A DNA stretch of 47,929 nt from Mycobacterium szulgai (GCF_002116635.1 NZ_LQPW01000062.1:1-47929), one strand, 5' to 3'. Shown: positions 8,995-17,759, counted from the first letter of the stretch. The notes: generated by a model not told the origin, from the letters alone. Numbers and translations are program-made.

Positions 8995-10131
8995 ATGAAC
9001 GACATCGACGTCCTGGTCATCGGCGCCGGCCCCACCGGTCTCACCCTGACCGCGTCCCTGCTGTCCCGCGGCATCAAGGCGGTCGTCGTCGACAAGCTGC
9101 CGTCGGGCGCCAACACCTCGCGCGCGGCCGCCGTCAACGCACGCACACTCGAGGTTCTCGAGGAACTCGACGTGTCCTGGCGCATGGTCAAAACGGGTCT
9201 CGTCGCGCCCCGGTTCACCATGCGCCAAGGCAAGAGCGTGCTGATCCCGATCGACTTCAGCATCCTGCCGACCGACTACCCGTACACCCTGATGATCTCC
9301 CAGGCCGACACCGAACAAATCCTGGAGCGACGCCTCAGTGAGCTTGGCGGCGAGGTGATCCGCCCCAAGGCCCTCAACCGCCTTGACCAGGACGCGACCG
9401 GCGTCACCGCCACCTTCGACGACGGCGAAACCCTAAGGGCCGGTTATGTTGTCGGCGCCGACGGAATGAACAGCACGGTGCGCGCCCAAGCCGGCATCGG
9501 CTTTTCCGGCGGCGAATTCGCCGAGTCCTTCGCCCTGGCCGATGTTCGCGTCACCGGCGAGGCGCCACGCGACGAGGTGATCCTGTTCTACGGCAACGAC
9601 GGTCTGAACGTTTTGGCCCCGCTGCCCGACGGCATCTTCCGGGTCGTCGCGCCGGCTGCCGACGCACCGGAATCACCGGACGCACGGTTCGTCCAGCACC
9701 TACTGGACACCCGCGGCTTCGGGCCGGGCCGCACCGTGGTCACCGAGCTGCTGTGGGGCTCGCGGTTCCGAATCCATCACCGGGTCGCCGATCGCTACCG
9801 GGCCGGCCGGATCCTGCTGGCCGGCGACGCGGCCCACGTGCACAGCCCGGCCGGGGGTCAGGGCATGAACCTGGGCATCACCGACGCCGTCACGCTGTCT
9901 AAAGCGCTGGCCGATGCGCTCGCCGAGGGCCCAGCCGCGCTGGACGCCTACAGCGCATCCCAGCGCCATAAGGCCCAGCAAGTGCTCAGCCTGACCGGGC
10001 GCCTCACCCGCGTGTCGACTCTGCCGCGCCCGCTACGCCCGATTCGCAATTCGGCGTTGCGACTGGCCGCCAAAGCGCCCGCGGTGCGACGCCAGCTGGC
10101 CTGGCGGTTGAGTGGCCTGGTCTACCGGTGA
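8995..10131 (+). CDS. FAD-dependent monooxygenase (PHBH / aromatic hydroxylase family)
   Basis: This 378-residue protein begins with the FAD Rossmann motif G-A-G-P-T-G at residues 10-15. It carries the second FAD motif L-L-A-G-D-A-A-H-V-H-S-P-A-G-G-Q-G-M-N at about residues 278-297, as in single-component NAD(P)H-dependent aromatic hydroxylases such as PHBH and related drug-modifying monooxygenases. The start is set by a strong gaggagg site 4 nt upstream. It likely hydroxylates an aromatic or polyketide-like small molecule in the cytoplasm. The divergent TetR gene is the probable regulator. The 3' end overlaps the convergent ABC gene by 99 bp in antisense. The protein lacks the extra C-terminal thioredoxin-like domain of larger phenol hydroxylases. 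Substrate unknown. Confidence 0.88.
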   Translation: MNDIDVLVIGAGPTGLTLTASLLSRGIKAVVVDKLPSGANTSRAAAVNARTLEVLEELDVSWRMVKTGLVAPRFTMRQGKSVLIPIDFSILPTDYPYTLMISQADTEQILERRLSELGGEVIRPKALNRLDQDATGVTATFDDGETLRAGYVVGADGMNSTVRAQAGIGFSGGEFAESFALADVRVTGEAPRDEVILFYGNDGLNVLAPLPDGIFRVVAPAADAPESPDARFVQHLLDTRGFGPGRTVVTELLWGSRFRIHHRVADRYRAGRILLAGDAAHVHSPAGGQGMNLGITDAVTLSKALADALAEGPAALDAYSASQRHKAQQVLSLTGRLTRVSTLPRPLRPIRNSALRLAAKAPAVRRQLAWRLSGLVYR

Positions 10132-11886
10132 TCGGTCGGCGAGGATCTCGCCGCCTTCGCCGAGCACGACCACCCGGTCGACGCCATCGACGTCGTCTGG
10201 GCGGTGCGAGATCAGCAGCACCGTCCGGTCGGCTAGCACCGTCTCAATCGCCCGTCGCACCACCCGCTGACCCGGCAGATCCAGCGCTGACGTCGCCTCG
10301 TCCACGATCAGGACGGCCGAATCGGCCAGCAACGCCCGCGCCAGGGCGATGAGCTGACGTTGCCCGGCCGACAGCAGCACGCCCCCGTTGCTGATCTGGG
10401 TCTCGAGCCCGGCGGGCAGCGCCTCGATGAACCGGTCGGCCCCGACCACCCTGGCCGCTTCCTCGACCTCACCCGAGGTGGCATCCGGGCGACCGAACCG
10501 GATGTTGTCGGCGATAGAGCCGGAGAACAGGAAGCTCTCTTCAGAGACCAGCACCACATGGCGCCGCAATTCCGACCGCGGCAGCTGGCGCAGGTTGGCA
10601 CCGTCGAGGGTGACCGAACCCGACGTCGGGTCATAGAACCGGGCCAGCAGTTTGGCGACGGTGGACTTGCCGACACCGCTGGCCCCGACCAGCGCGACGG
10701 TCTGCCCCGCGGGCACGGCCAGCGACAGCCCGGACAGCACCGGGCGGCCGGGCACGTAACCGAAATGCACGCCCCGAAAAGCGACCGCGCCGCGCACCGA
10801 CTTGCGCGCCGGCGCGTCGGCGTAGGAGACCGCCGGCCGTCTGCCAAGCGCTGCGGCCAGCTTCTCCAAAGCCGACCCCGCGGCCTGAAAAGCGTTGAAA
10901 AAGTGGGTTATTTCGTGCATGGGTTCAAAGAACATCCGCAGGTACAGCAGAAACGCCGCGAACGTTCCGATCGTCATATCGCCGCGCAGCACCAGAATCC
11001 CGCCGTAAATCAGCACCATGCCGATGGTGACGTTGCCGATCACCTTCACGCCTGGGGTGAACAGGGCCATCAGCTTGAAGGACTTCTCGTTGATGGTGCG
11101 GTACTGGTCGGCGATGTCTTCGAAGACGACCTGGTTGCGCGCCTCCTGCCGGTAGGCCTGCAGCGATTTGATGCCGGCCATCGCCTCGATGAACTGCATG
11201 ATGACCAGCGCGGTGCTCTCCCGCACCTCTCGGTAGGTCTTCGACGACTCGGCGCGAAACCAGGCACCCAGGGCCAGCAGGACGGGAAACACCGCCAAGC
11301 ACATCAGCCCGAGCTGCCAGTCGAGCACGACCAGCAGCACGCCGATGCCGATCGGCGTGAGCGCCGCGGTGATCAGGCAGTCGAAGCCGGCCGCGAGCAT
11401 GTCCTGGACGGCTTCGACGTCATTGGTCAGCCGGCTGACCACCCGGCCGGTGGTATACCGCTCGTGAAACGCGGTGTCGAGTCGCTGAAAGTGCCGGAAC
11501 ACCCGGCGGCGCAACTCCAGCAGCACCTTGAGTCGCACCACCCCGGCGCGGTTGAGGAACAGCCAACGGCTCAAACCGTGCACGACAACCGTCAAGCACA
11601 GCATCCCGACGATGAGGAACAGCGCGCGCGCCGATTCGCCATGCATGATCGACGGGATTCCGTAGTCGATGCCGCGGCGCACCAAGAGCGGAACCGTGAG
11701 GCGCGCAGCGTTTTCCACCACCGCTACCAACAACAACAAGCCCAGCGCCCGGGCGTGCGGACGCATCAGCGAGCCCAGCAGCAGCCGGGCGTCGCGACCG
11801 TGTGCCAGGGTGTCGTCGATCGCTGGATCCGGTTCAGCGCTTGAGACCTCGCGTACCGGAATGGGACGGGTATCCAGGGTCGTCAT
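10033..11886 (-). CDS. ABC exporter, fused membrane/ATPase subunit (canonical half of heterodimer)
   Basis: This 617-residue half-transporter has six predicted membrane helices (about residues 40-330) followed by a nucleotide-binding domain. Walker A is G-A-S-G-V-G-K-S near residue 400, the signature motif is L-S-A-G-Q-R-Q rather than LSGGQ, Walker B with the catalytic Glu is V-D-E-A-T-S-A-L-D, and the switch histidine is in I-S-H-R. The ATG at 11886 overlaps the upstream ABC stop as ATGA, so the two subunits are translationally coupled. The last 33 residues, including P-P-G-Q-L-A-S-H-R-G-R, are encoded antisense to the end of the monooxygenase gene. The family exports drugs, lipids or peptides; the nearby monooxygenase suggests small-molecule export, which is inference. 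Confidence 0.9.
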   Translation of the reverse strand: MTTLDTRPIPVREVSSAEPDPAIDDTLAHGRDARLLLGSLMRPHARALGLLLLVAVVENAARLTVPLLVRRGIDYGIPSIMHGESARALFLIVGMLCLTVVVHGLSRWLFLNRAGVVRLKVLLELRRRVFRHFQRLDTAFHERYTTGRVVSRLTNDVEAVQDMLAAGFDCLITAALTPIGIGVLLVVLDWQLGLMCLAVFPVLLALGAWFRAESSKTYREVRESTALVIMQFIEAMAGIKSLQAYRQEARNQVVFEDIADQYRTINEKSFKLMALFTPGVKVIGNVTIGMVLIYGGILVLRGDMTIGTFAAFLLYLRMFFEPMHEITHFFNAFQAAGSALEKLAAALGRRPAVSYADAPARKSVRGAVAFRGVHFGYVPGRPVLSGLSLAVPAGQTVALVGASGVGKSTVAKLLARFYDPTSGSVTLDGANLRQLPRSELRRHVVLVSEESFLFSGSIADNIRFGRPDATSGEVEEAARVVGADRFIEALPAGLETQISNGGVLLSAGQRQLIALARALLADSAVLIVDEATSALDLPGQRVVRRAIETVLADRTVLLISHRPDDVDGVDRVVVLGEGGEILADRSPVDQATQPPGQLASHRGRFGGQSQRRIANRA

Positions 11887-13691
11887 CGTTGTTCCGCCAA
11901 TTCGGTTGGTGCGCCGGCCATTAGCTGCCGGTACGCCGGCACCTGCGCGAAAAGCTCTGCGTGCGTGCCGATGTGGGTAATGGTTCCGTCTTCCAGCAAG
12001 GCGACGCGGTCGGCGAGCGCCACGGTGGACGGCCGGCGCGCGACCACAATCCCGGTGGCCCCGTTCAGAACCCGGCGCAACGCGGCGATCACCTCGGCCT
12101 CGGTGCGCGCATCCAGCCCGGTCAGGGCGTCGTCGATGACGAAGATCAGCGGCGCGGCCACCAGCGCCCGGGCCAGGCACAAGCGTTGCCGTTGCCCGCC
12201 GGAAAGCTGCATGCCCTGCTCTCCGATGCGGGTATCCAGCCCGAACGGCAGCTCGTAGACGAACTCCGCGGCGGCCACCTCGATAGCCTGGAAAACTTCC
12301 GCGTCGCTGGCCTCCGGCCGGCCCAGGCGCAGGTTCTCGGCCACCGACATGGAGAACACCGTCGGTTCCTCGAACGCGGTGCTGACGGCCCTGCGCAGCG
12401 CGGGCAACGACAGTTCGCGGATGTCATGGCCGTCGATGAGGATCTGCCCCTCGGACACGTCGTAGATCCGGGACAGCAGCGAGGTGAGCAACGACTTACC
12501 CGAACCCATGGCGCCGACCAGCGCCAGCGTCTCCCCCGGCGCGATGGTGAGCGTGATGTGCCGCAGCAACCACTCGCCGGTCGGGACCCGGAACCCGACG
12601 TCGCGCAACTCCAGCCAACCGGACAACGCCGGATCCTCGCCCGCCTCAGCGCCGACATCGCAAGGGGCATCGAAGATTTCGGCGATCCGGTCGGCAGCCG
12701 TCATCGCCTCCTGGGTCATGGAAAGCAAGAATCCCATCGCCGTGACGGGCCAGACCAGCGACAGTGTCATGGTGATGAAGGCGGCCAGCGTGCCGATGGT
12801 GAGCATCTCGTGGCCCACCGCATAGGCGCCGAAGCCCAGCAGCACAATCAGCGCGAGGTTCGGGATGACCTCGAGTAAAGTCCAGAACTTCGCGGCCACC
12901 GAGACCTTGTCGCGGCCGACGTCATAGAGCGTGGTGACCTCCGCGTCGAACTGGTCGAACACCTGGTCTTCGCGACCGAACGCCAGCACCACACCGCGCC
13001 CCAGCGTCGACTCTTCGACATGCGTTGCCAAATGGCCGGTTTGGTCCTGGACGTGACGCGACAACCGGGTGAATTCGCCCTGGTAATGCAGCACGGTCGC
13101 CACGATCGGCACGATCGACCCCAGCACCACCAGACCCAGCGGCCAGTACATCACCAGCAGGCACACCGTCACCACGGTGATCTGAAGCACGTTGAGCATC
13201 ATGAAAACCGCGCCGAACGACAACAGGTCGCGAATGGTGGCCAGGTCGTTCATGATCCGCGACACCAATTGCCCGGACTGCCAGCGCTGATGGAAGGCCA
13301 TCGGCAGCAACTGCAAACGAGCATGCAGCTCACGGCGAATATCGGCTTCCACGCCCATGGTGGCGTGCGCGGTGAGCCAGCGGCGGATGAACAACATCGC
13401 GGCCTCGGAGAGCCCGAGCGCCATGGCCGCCGCGCCCAACGTCCACAGCCCGCGCAGGTCGTGGTGGCGTACCGGTCCGTCGATCACGGCCTTGGTCATG
13501 ATCGGGATCCCCACCGTCGCAACGAGGCTGGCGCCCGCGGCCACCAAGATGACGATCCAGCGCCCCCGGTAGGGAATCAGGTAGCGCAGCAGCCGTCGCA
13601 GGTTGGTGACCGCCCGGCGCCGCCGGGGCGCGGCCGCGATCGCCGGCACGCACACGAGTTCAGTCACGACGAGCTTGTCTCCCGATACCAT
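11883..13691 (-). CDS. ABC exporter, fused membrane/ATPase subunit (degenerate-site half)
   Basis: This is a ~602-residue half-transporter with six membrane helices (about residues 40-300) and a nucleotide-binding domain. Walker A is G-A-M-G-S-G-K-S near residue 392 and the signature is canonical L-S-G-G-Q-R-Q-R. Walker B ends F-V-I-D-D-A-L, so Asp replaces the catalytic Glu, and the switch position reads V-V-A-R-R, so Arg replaces His. Together with the L-S-A-G-Q of its partner this predicts one consensus and one degenerate ATP site, as in known heterodimeric bacterial exporters (TM287/288 type). The start is uncertain: ATG 13691 leaves 160 bp to divergent prrA, while GTG starts near residues 10 and 27 would also keep the membrane domain. 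It is the first gene of the two-gene operon. Confidence 0.88.
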   Translation of the reverse strand: MVSGDKLVVTELVCVPAIAAAPRRRRAVTNLRRLLRYLIPYRGRWIVILVAAGASLVATVGIPIMTKAVIDGPVRHHDLRGLWTLGAAAMALGLSEAAMLFIRRWLTAHATMGVEADIRRELHARLQLLPMAFHQRWQSGQLVSRIMNDLATIRDLLSFGAVFMMLNVLQITVVTVCLLVMYWPLGLVVLGSIVPIVATVLHYQGEFTRLSRHVQDQTGHLATHVEESTLGRGVVLAFGREDQVFDQFDAEVTTLYDVGRDKVSVAAKFWTLLEVIPNLALIVLLGFGAYAVGHEMLTIGTLAAFITMTLSLVWPVTAMGFLLSMTQEAMTAADRIAEIFDAPCDVGAEAGEDPALSGWLELRDVGFRVPTGEWLLRHITLTIAPGETLALVGAMGSGKSLLTSLLSRIYDVSEGQILIDGHDIRELSLPALRRAVSTAFEEPTVFSMSVAENLRLGRPEASDAEVFQAIEVAAAEFVYELPFGLDTRIGEQGMQLSGGQRQRLCLARALVAAPLIFVIDDALTGLDARTEAEVIAALRRVLNGATGIVVARRPSTVALADRVALLEDGTITHIGTHAELFAQVPAYRQLMAGAPTELAEQR

Positions 13692-13704
13692 TGCGAAAAG
13701 CGGC

Positions 13705-13723
13705 CAAGACGTCGAAAGTCTTG
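13705..13723. promoter_or_regulatory. Inverted repeat between ABC exporter operon and prrA
   Basis: The sequence caagac-gtcgaaa-gtcttg is a perfect 6-bp inverted repeat with a 7-nt spacer. It lies 14 bp upstream of the chosen ABC start and about 130 bp upstream of divergent prrA, the right place for an operator. Which protein binds is unknown; the site does not resemble the caaca/tgttg TetR sites further left. Confidence 0.35.
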
Positions 13724-13851
13724 ACCTGCCATCGTTTTCGATGATGAGGCCGGGCAGTCGCAGCGCAGCGTCGAAACCGTAACCATTCAGCCAAACCAGG
13801 TTTGCCCGCGCCTCCCACCGCCATAGATCACAATCAGGCAAAATAGGCCGC

Positions 13852-14553
13852 ATGGACACTGGTCTGACCTCGCCTCGAGTCTTGGTCGTCGATGACGATT
13901 CCGACGTGCTCGCCTCGCTGGAACGCGGCCTGCGGCTGTCCGGATTCGAGGTGTCGACCGCCGTCGACGGGGCCGAGGCCCTGCGCAGCGCCACCGAAAC
14001 ACGCCCCGACGCGATCGTGCTGGACATCAACATGCCCGTGCTGGACGGCGTCAGCGTCGTCACCGCACTGCGCGCGATGGACAACGACGTGCCGGTCTGT
14101 GTGCTGTCCGCGCGCAGCTCAGTCGACGACCGGGTAGCCGGCCTGGAGGCCGGCGCCGATGATTACCTGGTCAAACCGTTCGTGCTGGCCGAGCTGGTGG
14201 CGCGGGTGCGGGCGCTGCTGCGCCGCCGCGGCGCCACCGCGACGTCGTCCTCGGAAACCATCACGGTCGGCCCCCTGGAAGTGGATATTCCCGGCCGGCG
14301 CGCCCGGGTCAACGGCGTCGACGTAGACCTGACCAAGCGCGAGTTCGACCTGCTCGCGGTGCTCGCCGAGCACAAGACGGCGGTCTTATCGCGCGCCCAA
14401 CTGCTCGAGTTGGTGTGGGGCTACGACTTCGCCGCCGACACCAATGTCGTCGACGTCTTCATCGGCTACCTGCGGCGCAAGCTGGAAGCCAACGGTGGCC
14501 CCCGGCTGCTGCACACCGTGCGCGGCGTCGGTTTCGTGCTCAGGATGCAATAG
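13852..14553 (+). CDS. prrA: Two-component response regulator PrrA
   Basis: This 233-residue OmpR-family regulator is nearly identical in character to M. tuberculosis PrrA. The receiver domain (about 8-125) has the acidic pair V-V-D-D-D at 12-16, the phospho-acceptor Asp58 in I-V-L-D-I-N-M-P, and the conserved Lys in Y-L-V-K-P-F. The winged-helix DNA-binding domain follows (about 140-230) with L-T-K-R-E-F-D-L-L and R-R-K-L-E. ATG 13852 was chosen on the [11 protein letters not shown] start; the M. tuberculosis form begins three residues earlier. The stop is immediately followed by the GTG of prrB. In M. tuberculosis PrrAB is essential and links to respiration and hypoxia/nitrogen responses. 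Confidence 0.97.
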   Translation: MDTGLTSPRVLVVDDDSDVLASLERGLRLSGFEVSTAVDGAEALRSATETRPDAIVLDINMPVLDGVSVVTALRAMDNDVPVCVLSARSSVDDRVAGLEAGADDYLVKPFVLAELVARVRALLRRRGATATSSSETITVGPLEVDIPGRRARVNGVDVDLTKREFDLLAVLAEHKTAVLSRAQLLELVWGYDFAADTNVVDVFIGYLRRKLEANGGPRLLHTVRGVGFVLRMQ

Positions 14554-15894
14554 GTGAACCTGCTGCAGCGGTTGTTGACCCGCACGCCCTCGTTGCGGAC
14601 CCGGGTGGTGGTGGCGACGGCCATCGGCGCCGCGATTCCGGTGCTCATCGTCGGTACCGTGGTGTGGGTCGGCATCACCAACGACCGCAAGGAGCGGCTG
14701 GACCGCCGGCTGGACGAGGCCGCCGGCTTCGCGATCCCGTTCGTGCCGCGTGGCCTCGACGAAATCCCGCGCTCACCCAATGACCAGGACGCCCTGATCA
14801 CGGTCCGGCGCGGCAACGTGGTCAAGTCGAATTCCGACATCACCCTGCCCAAGTTGCAGAAGGACTACGCCGACACCTACATCCGCGGGGTGCGCTATCG
14901 GGTGCGCACCGTCGAGATCCCGGGACCCGAGCCCACGTCGGTCGCGGTCGGCGCGACGTATGACGCGACCATCGCCGAGACCAATAACCTGCATCGCCGG
15001 GTGTTGCTGATCTGTACCTTCGCCATTGGCGCGGCCGCGGTGTTCGCCTGGCTGCTGGCCATCTTCGCGGTAAGACCGTTCAAACAGCTGGCCGAACAGA
15101 CCCGGTCCATCGACGCCGGCGACGAGGCGCCACAGGTCGAAGTGCACGGTGCCAGCGAGGCCGTGGAGATCGCCGAGGCGATGCGCGGCATGCTGCAACG
15201 CATCTGGAACGAGCAGATCCGGACCAAGGAGGCGCTGGCATCCGCCCGCGACTTCGCGGCGGTGTCCTCCCACGAGCTACGCACACCGCTGACCGCGATG
15301 CGCACCAACCTCGAGGTGCTGTCCACCCTGGATCTGCCCGACGACCAGCGCAAAGAAGTGCTCAACGACGTCATCCGCACCCAGTCGCGGATCGAGGCCA
15401 CGCTCAGCGCGCTGGAACGGCTGGCCCAGGGCGAGCTGTCCACCTCCGACGACCACGTGCCCGTCGACATCACCGACCTGCTCGACCGGGCCGCTCACGA
15501 CGCCACCCGCATCTACCCCGAACTCGACGTCTCCCTGGTACCGTCCCCGACCTGCATCATCGTCGGGATGCCGGCCGGGTTGCGCCTGACCGTCGACAAC
15601 GCGATCGCCAACGCCGTCAAACACGGCGGCGCCACCCGGGTCCAGCTGTCCGCGGTCAGCTCGCGCGCCGGCGTGGAGATCGCCATCGACGACGACGGCT
15701 CCGGAGTCCCCGAGGACGAACGCCAGGTGGTCTTCGAACGGTTCTCCCGCGGGTCGACGGCGTCGCATTCGGGCTCGGGCCTGGGCCTGGCGCTGGTCGC
15801 CCAACAGGCGCACCTGCACGGCGGGACGGCTTCGCTGGAGAACAGCCCGCTGGGCGGCGCGCGCCTGGTGCTGCGCCTGCCGGGGCCCACTTAA
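14554..15894 (+). CDS. prrB: Two-component sensor histidine kinase PrrB
   Basis: This 446-residue membrane kinase starts at a GTG that directly abuts the prrA stop codon. It has an N-terminal membrane helix (about 17-41), a periplasmic sensor loop of about 110 residues, a second helix (about 150-172), a HAMP linker, and the dimerisation helix with the phospho-acceptor His240 in S-S-H-E-L-R-T-P. The ATP-binding domain shows the N box V-D-N-A-I-A-N-A-V-K-H and the G boxes D-D-D-G-S-G-V-P and G-S-G-L-G-L-A-L-V. It phosphorylates PrrA. Its stop is 1 bp from the convergent arfC stop, so the two operons meet tail to tail without a spacer. Confidence 0.97.
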   Translation: MNLLQRLLTRTPSLRTRVVVATAIGAAIPVLIVGTVVWVGITNDRKERLDRRLDEAAGFAIPFVPRGLDEIPRSPNDQDALITVRRGNVVKSNSDITLPKLQKDYADTYIRGVRYRVRTVEIPGPEPTSVAVGATYDATIAETNNLHRRVLLICTFAIGAAAVFAWLLAIFAVRPFKQLAEQTRSIDAGDEAPQVEVHGASEAVEIAEAMRGMLQRIWNEQIRTKEALASARDFAAVSSHELRTPLTAMRTNLEVLSTLDLPDDQRKEVLNDVIRTQSRIEATLSALERLAQGELSTSDDHVPVDITDLLDRAAHDATRIYPELDVSLVPSPTCIIVGMPAGLRLTVDNAIANAVKHGGATRVQLSAVSSRAGVEIAIDDDGSGVPEDERQVVFERFSRGSTASHSGSGLGLALVAQQAHLHGGTASLENSPLGGARLVLRLPGPT

Positions 15895-15895
15895 A

Positions 15896-16525
15896 TCATT
15901 TGCGCTGGGTGCTCTTGCGCCACGGCGTGAAAAACGCTCGCGCGGCAACCTCTTCGTTCTCGAACCACACCTGCGCGATAACCGGGTCGTAACTGGGGTC
16001 CTCGGGGGTGTAGTAGAGCCTGGTATCCGAGCGTCCCTTCACCACCCACCCTTCGGGTCCGCTGCCGTCGGCGTCGGCGCGCGCGGAACCGGGGCCGTAC
16101 GGGGTGTGCGTCGTGCGGGGAACCTGATTCCTGGCAACATCTTTGGCGACCGGAATCCGCTCGGTGACCGCGTCGACAGTCAGCGCAAGCCGTTCCGTCG
16201 GCCGCTCGCCAACCCGCGGAATCCGTGCTGTCGCAGGCGATTTCCCGGCCGGAATGCGCTTGGTCGGCGCGCCCTTTCTAGCGGGCACCTTCTTGGCCGG
16301 CACGCCCTTGCCAACCGGTCGCCTGGGCCGCTGCCCCTTATGCGGGGGGACCCTTTTCGCCGGCCCGGGCCGCTTTGCCGGGGCCGGCCGCGGTGGCGCG
16401 GTGAAGCCGCCGATCGGCGTCCACACCCGCGCCCGCACGGTGGTCGGCCGGATCGACATCGCCAGCGTCAGCACCAGACCGAGCGCAAACGCCACCGCGA
16501 CCAGCCACCAGTGCACCTGCGCCAT
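15896..16525 (-). CDS. arfC: ArfC, membrane protein of the arfABC operon (Rv0901-like)
   Basis: This ~209-residue protein has one N-terminal membrane helix (about residues 6-25), then a very basic middle rich in Lys/Arg/Pro with repeated K-x-x-P-A-x-K-x motifs (about 50-115), then a more folded C-terminus containing W-V-V-K-G-R-S-D-T-R-L-Y-Y-T-P-E-D-P-S-Y-D. That C-terminal segment recurs in actinobacterial proteins of unknown function (W-x-K-G-N/R-x-x-S/D-x-x-Y/H type). The ATG at 16525 overlaps the arfB stop as TGATG; a GTG one codon upstream is possible. In M. tuberculosis the ArfABC operon supports acid adaptation and ammonia release. The basic repeats look longer than I recall for the M. 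tuberculosis form, which is worth checking. Confidence 0.85.
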   Translation of the reverse strand: MAQVHWWLVAVAFALGLVLTLAMSIRPTTVRARVWTPIGGFTAPPRPAPAKRPGPAKRVPPHKGQRPRRPVGKGVPAKKVPARKGAPTKRIPAGKSPATARIPRVGERPTERLALTVDAVTERIPVAKDVARNQVPRTTHTPYGPGSARADADGSGPEGWVVKGRSDTRLYYTPEDPSYDPVIAQVWFENEEVAARAFFTPWRKSTQRK

Positions 16526-16665
16526 CACGGCGCCTCGATCTCAGGCGGTTCGACCGCCGGAGCCTGGTCGCGGCTCTTCATCGATACGGCGACGATCGCC
16601 CACGCAATAGCCGAGCCCGTTACGAAGGCAACCAGGCAGCTCAACCACTGGATCACGAAACTCAT
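16525..16665 (-). CDS. arfB: ArfB, small membrane protein (Rv0900-like)
   Basis: This is a 46-residue reading frame starting M-S-F-V-I-Q-W-L-S-C and ending P-E-I-E-A-P. It carries one membrane helix (about residues 5-28) followed by a short acidic, proline-containing tail. The start, size and position between arfA and arfC match M. tuberculosis Rv0900 (about 50 aa). The frame begins 12 bp after the arfA stop and its TGA overlaps the ATG of arfC by one base. Translational coupling across arfA-arfB-arfC is likely. Its molecular job is unknown beyond being part of the Arf membrane set. Confidence 0.85.
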   Translation of the reverse strand: MSFVIQWLSCLVAFVTGSAIAWAIVAVSMKSRDQAPAVEPPEIEAP

Positions 16666-16677
16666 GCCGGAATCTCC

Positions 16678-17655
16678 TTAGCTGACCACGAGTTCGACGC
16701 GGCGATTCTTGATTCGGCCCTCGGCGGTGTCGTTGCTGGCGATCGGGTTCGCCGAACCCAGACCCTTGCTGGCAACGTGATCGGCGGCAACTCCGTTCTT
16801 GACGAGGTACTCGGCGACGGCTGTTGCCCGTTGAGTGCTCAACGGTATGTTCATCGCCTCGCCGCCACTGTTGTCGGCATAGCCGTTGACCGTCACCCGC
16901 GCGTTCGGACACGCTTTGAGCTTGGCCGCCACCTGGGTCAGCATCTGATTGTCGGCCGGGGTGAGCGAAACCCCATCGCTGCCGAAGAAGATCGGCCCGC
17001 CCGTCACGGCGTTGATGGCCGCTTGCAAGTCATTACACTGCCCGGGCGGGGCGGGCGGGGGTTTGGCCTCGATCCGGTTGGCGATATCCACGCCTGGCCA
17101 AGCGCTTACGGCCGCCCGCTCAATGGCGTCCCGCTGGTCGCCGGAGACCGCGGTCCCGGCCAAGGTAACGGTATTCCTTTCAACCTTGAGCGTGAAATCG
17201 GGAATCTGGGCGCTGGCAACGAAAACCGGTGCGGCTTTTGAAAAATCGAGCGCCCGGACAATGGGATCGATATGGACTTGGTCGATTATGTTCACGCCCG
17301 GCGGCAGGGAGCCTTGCAGCGCCGTCATCATCGCGGCCTTGGACGAATCATCGGGAAAGTCGCCGATAAGCGTAATGGTGTTGCCGTTGCGGCTAATTGA
17401 CAGCAATGACAGCGACAGTCCCGCACCGGCCGACGGGCCAGCGGTATTGGTCAGGGTCGGCAGCGCGCCGGTAGGCCCGTTGACGCCCTGGGGGCGCTCG
17501 TAGGCGCCGTAACCGATTGCCGCCAACAGCAACGGAATGACCGCCACGGCAATAAGCCAGGAACGGCCCAGCGGGTGTCGCTGATATTTCGGAGTCCCCC
17601 GCACGTCGGTGGGCGGCGACTGCGTTTCGCCTATACCCACCTCGGTACCCACCAT
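16678..17655 (-). CDS. arfA: ArfA / OmpATb, OmpA-family envelope protein (Rv0899-like)
   Basis: This 325-residue protein has a ~30-residue cytoplasmic N-terminus, one membrane helix ([16 protein letters not shown], about 33-48), a BON-type central domain (about 75-205) and a C-terminal OmpA domain (about 210-325). The OmpA domain shows F-G-S-D-G and L-S-T-Q-R-A-x-A-V-A-E-Y-L and ends [10 protein letters not shown]. The OmpA fold suggests peptidoglycan contact; in M. tuberculosis the protein is needed for rapid ammonia secretion and growth at acid pH. Start ATG 17655 has the ribosome site gggagaag just upstream. The N-terminal 30 residues differ from the M. tuberculosis protein, while the rest aligns well from memory. 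First gene of arfABC. Confidence 0.95.
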   Translation of the reverse strand: MVGTEVGIGETQSPPTDVRGTPKYQRHPLGRSWLIAVAVIPLLLAAIGYGAYERPQGVNGPTGALPTLTNTAGPSAGAGLSLSLLSISRNGNTITLIGDFPDDSSKAAMMTALQGSLPPGVNIIDQVHIDPIVRALDFSKAAPVFVASAQIPDFTLKVERNTVTLAGTAVSGDQRDAIERAAVSAWPGVDIANRIEAKPPPAPPGQCNDLQAAINAVTGGPIFFGSDGVSLTPADNQMLTQVAAKLKACPNARVTVNGYADNSGGEAMNIPLSTQRATAVAEYLVKNGVAADHVASKGLGSANPIASNDTAEGRIKNRRVELVVS

Positions 17656-17659
17656 TGCT

Positions 17660-17685
17660 TCTCCCTCAGGTCCCTCAGGTCCCTT
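17660..17685 (-). repeat. 9-bp tandem repeat overlapping the arfA ribosome binding site
   Basis: On the plus strand tccctcagg occurs twice in tandem (17662-17670, 17671-17679) followed by a partial third unit. On the arfA strand this gives repeated purine-rich ctgaggga, so a Shine-Dalgarno-like element is present in two copies. The copy nearest the ATG is the likely ribosome site. Unit gain or loss would change the spacing of the upstream leader. Confidence 0.6.
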
Positions 17686-17759
17686 TAGTCGTTTGAACCA
17701 AATATGCAGCCTACCGAGTCGACACCCGAACACCGGTGAATGTCGGGCACACTGGAGCA

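Noticed and set aside
10360..11844. 494-residue plus-strand open frame opposite the ABC gene
   Set aside because: It is antisense to a clear ABC transporter, has a Gln/His/Arg-rich composition, and shows no start signal or domain.
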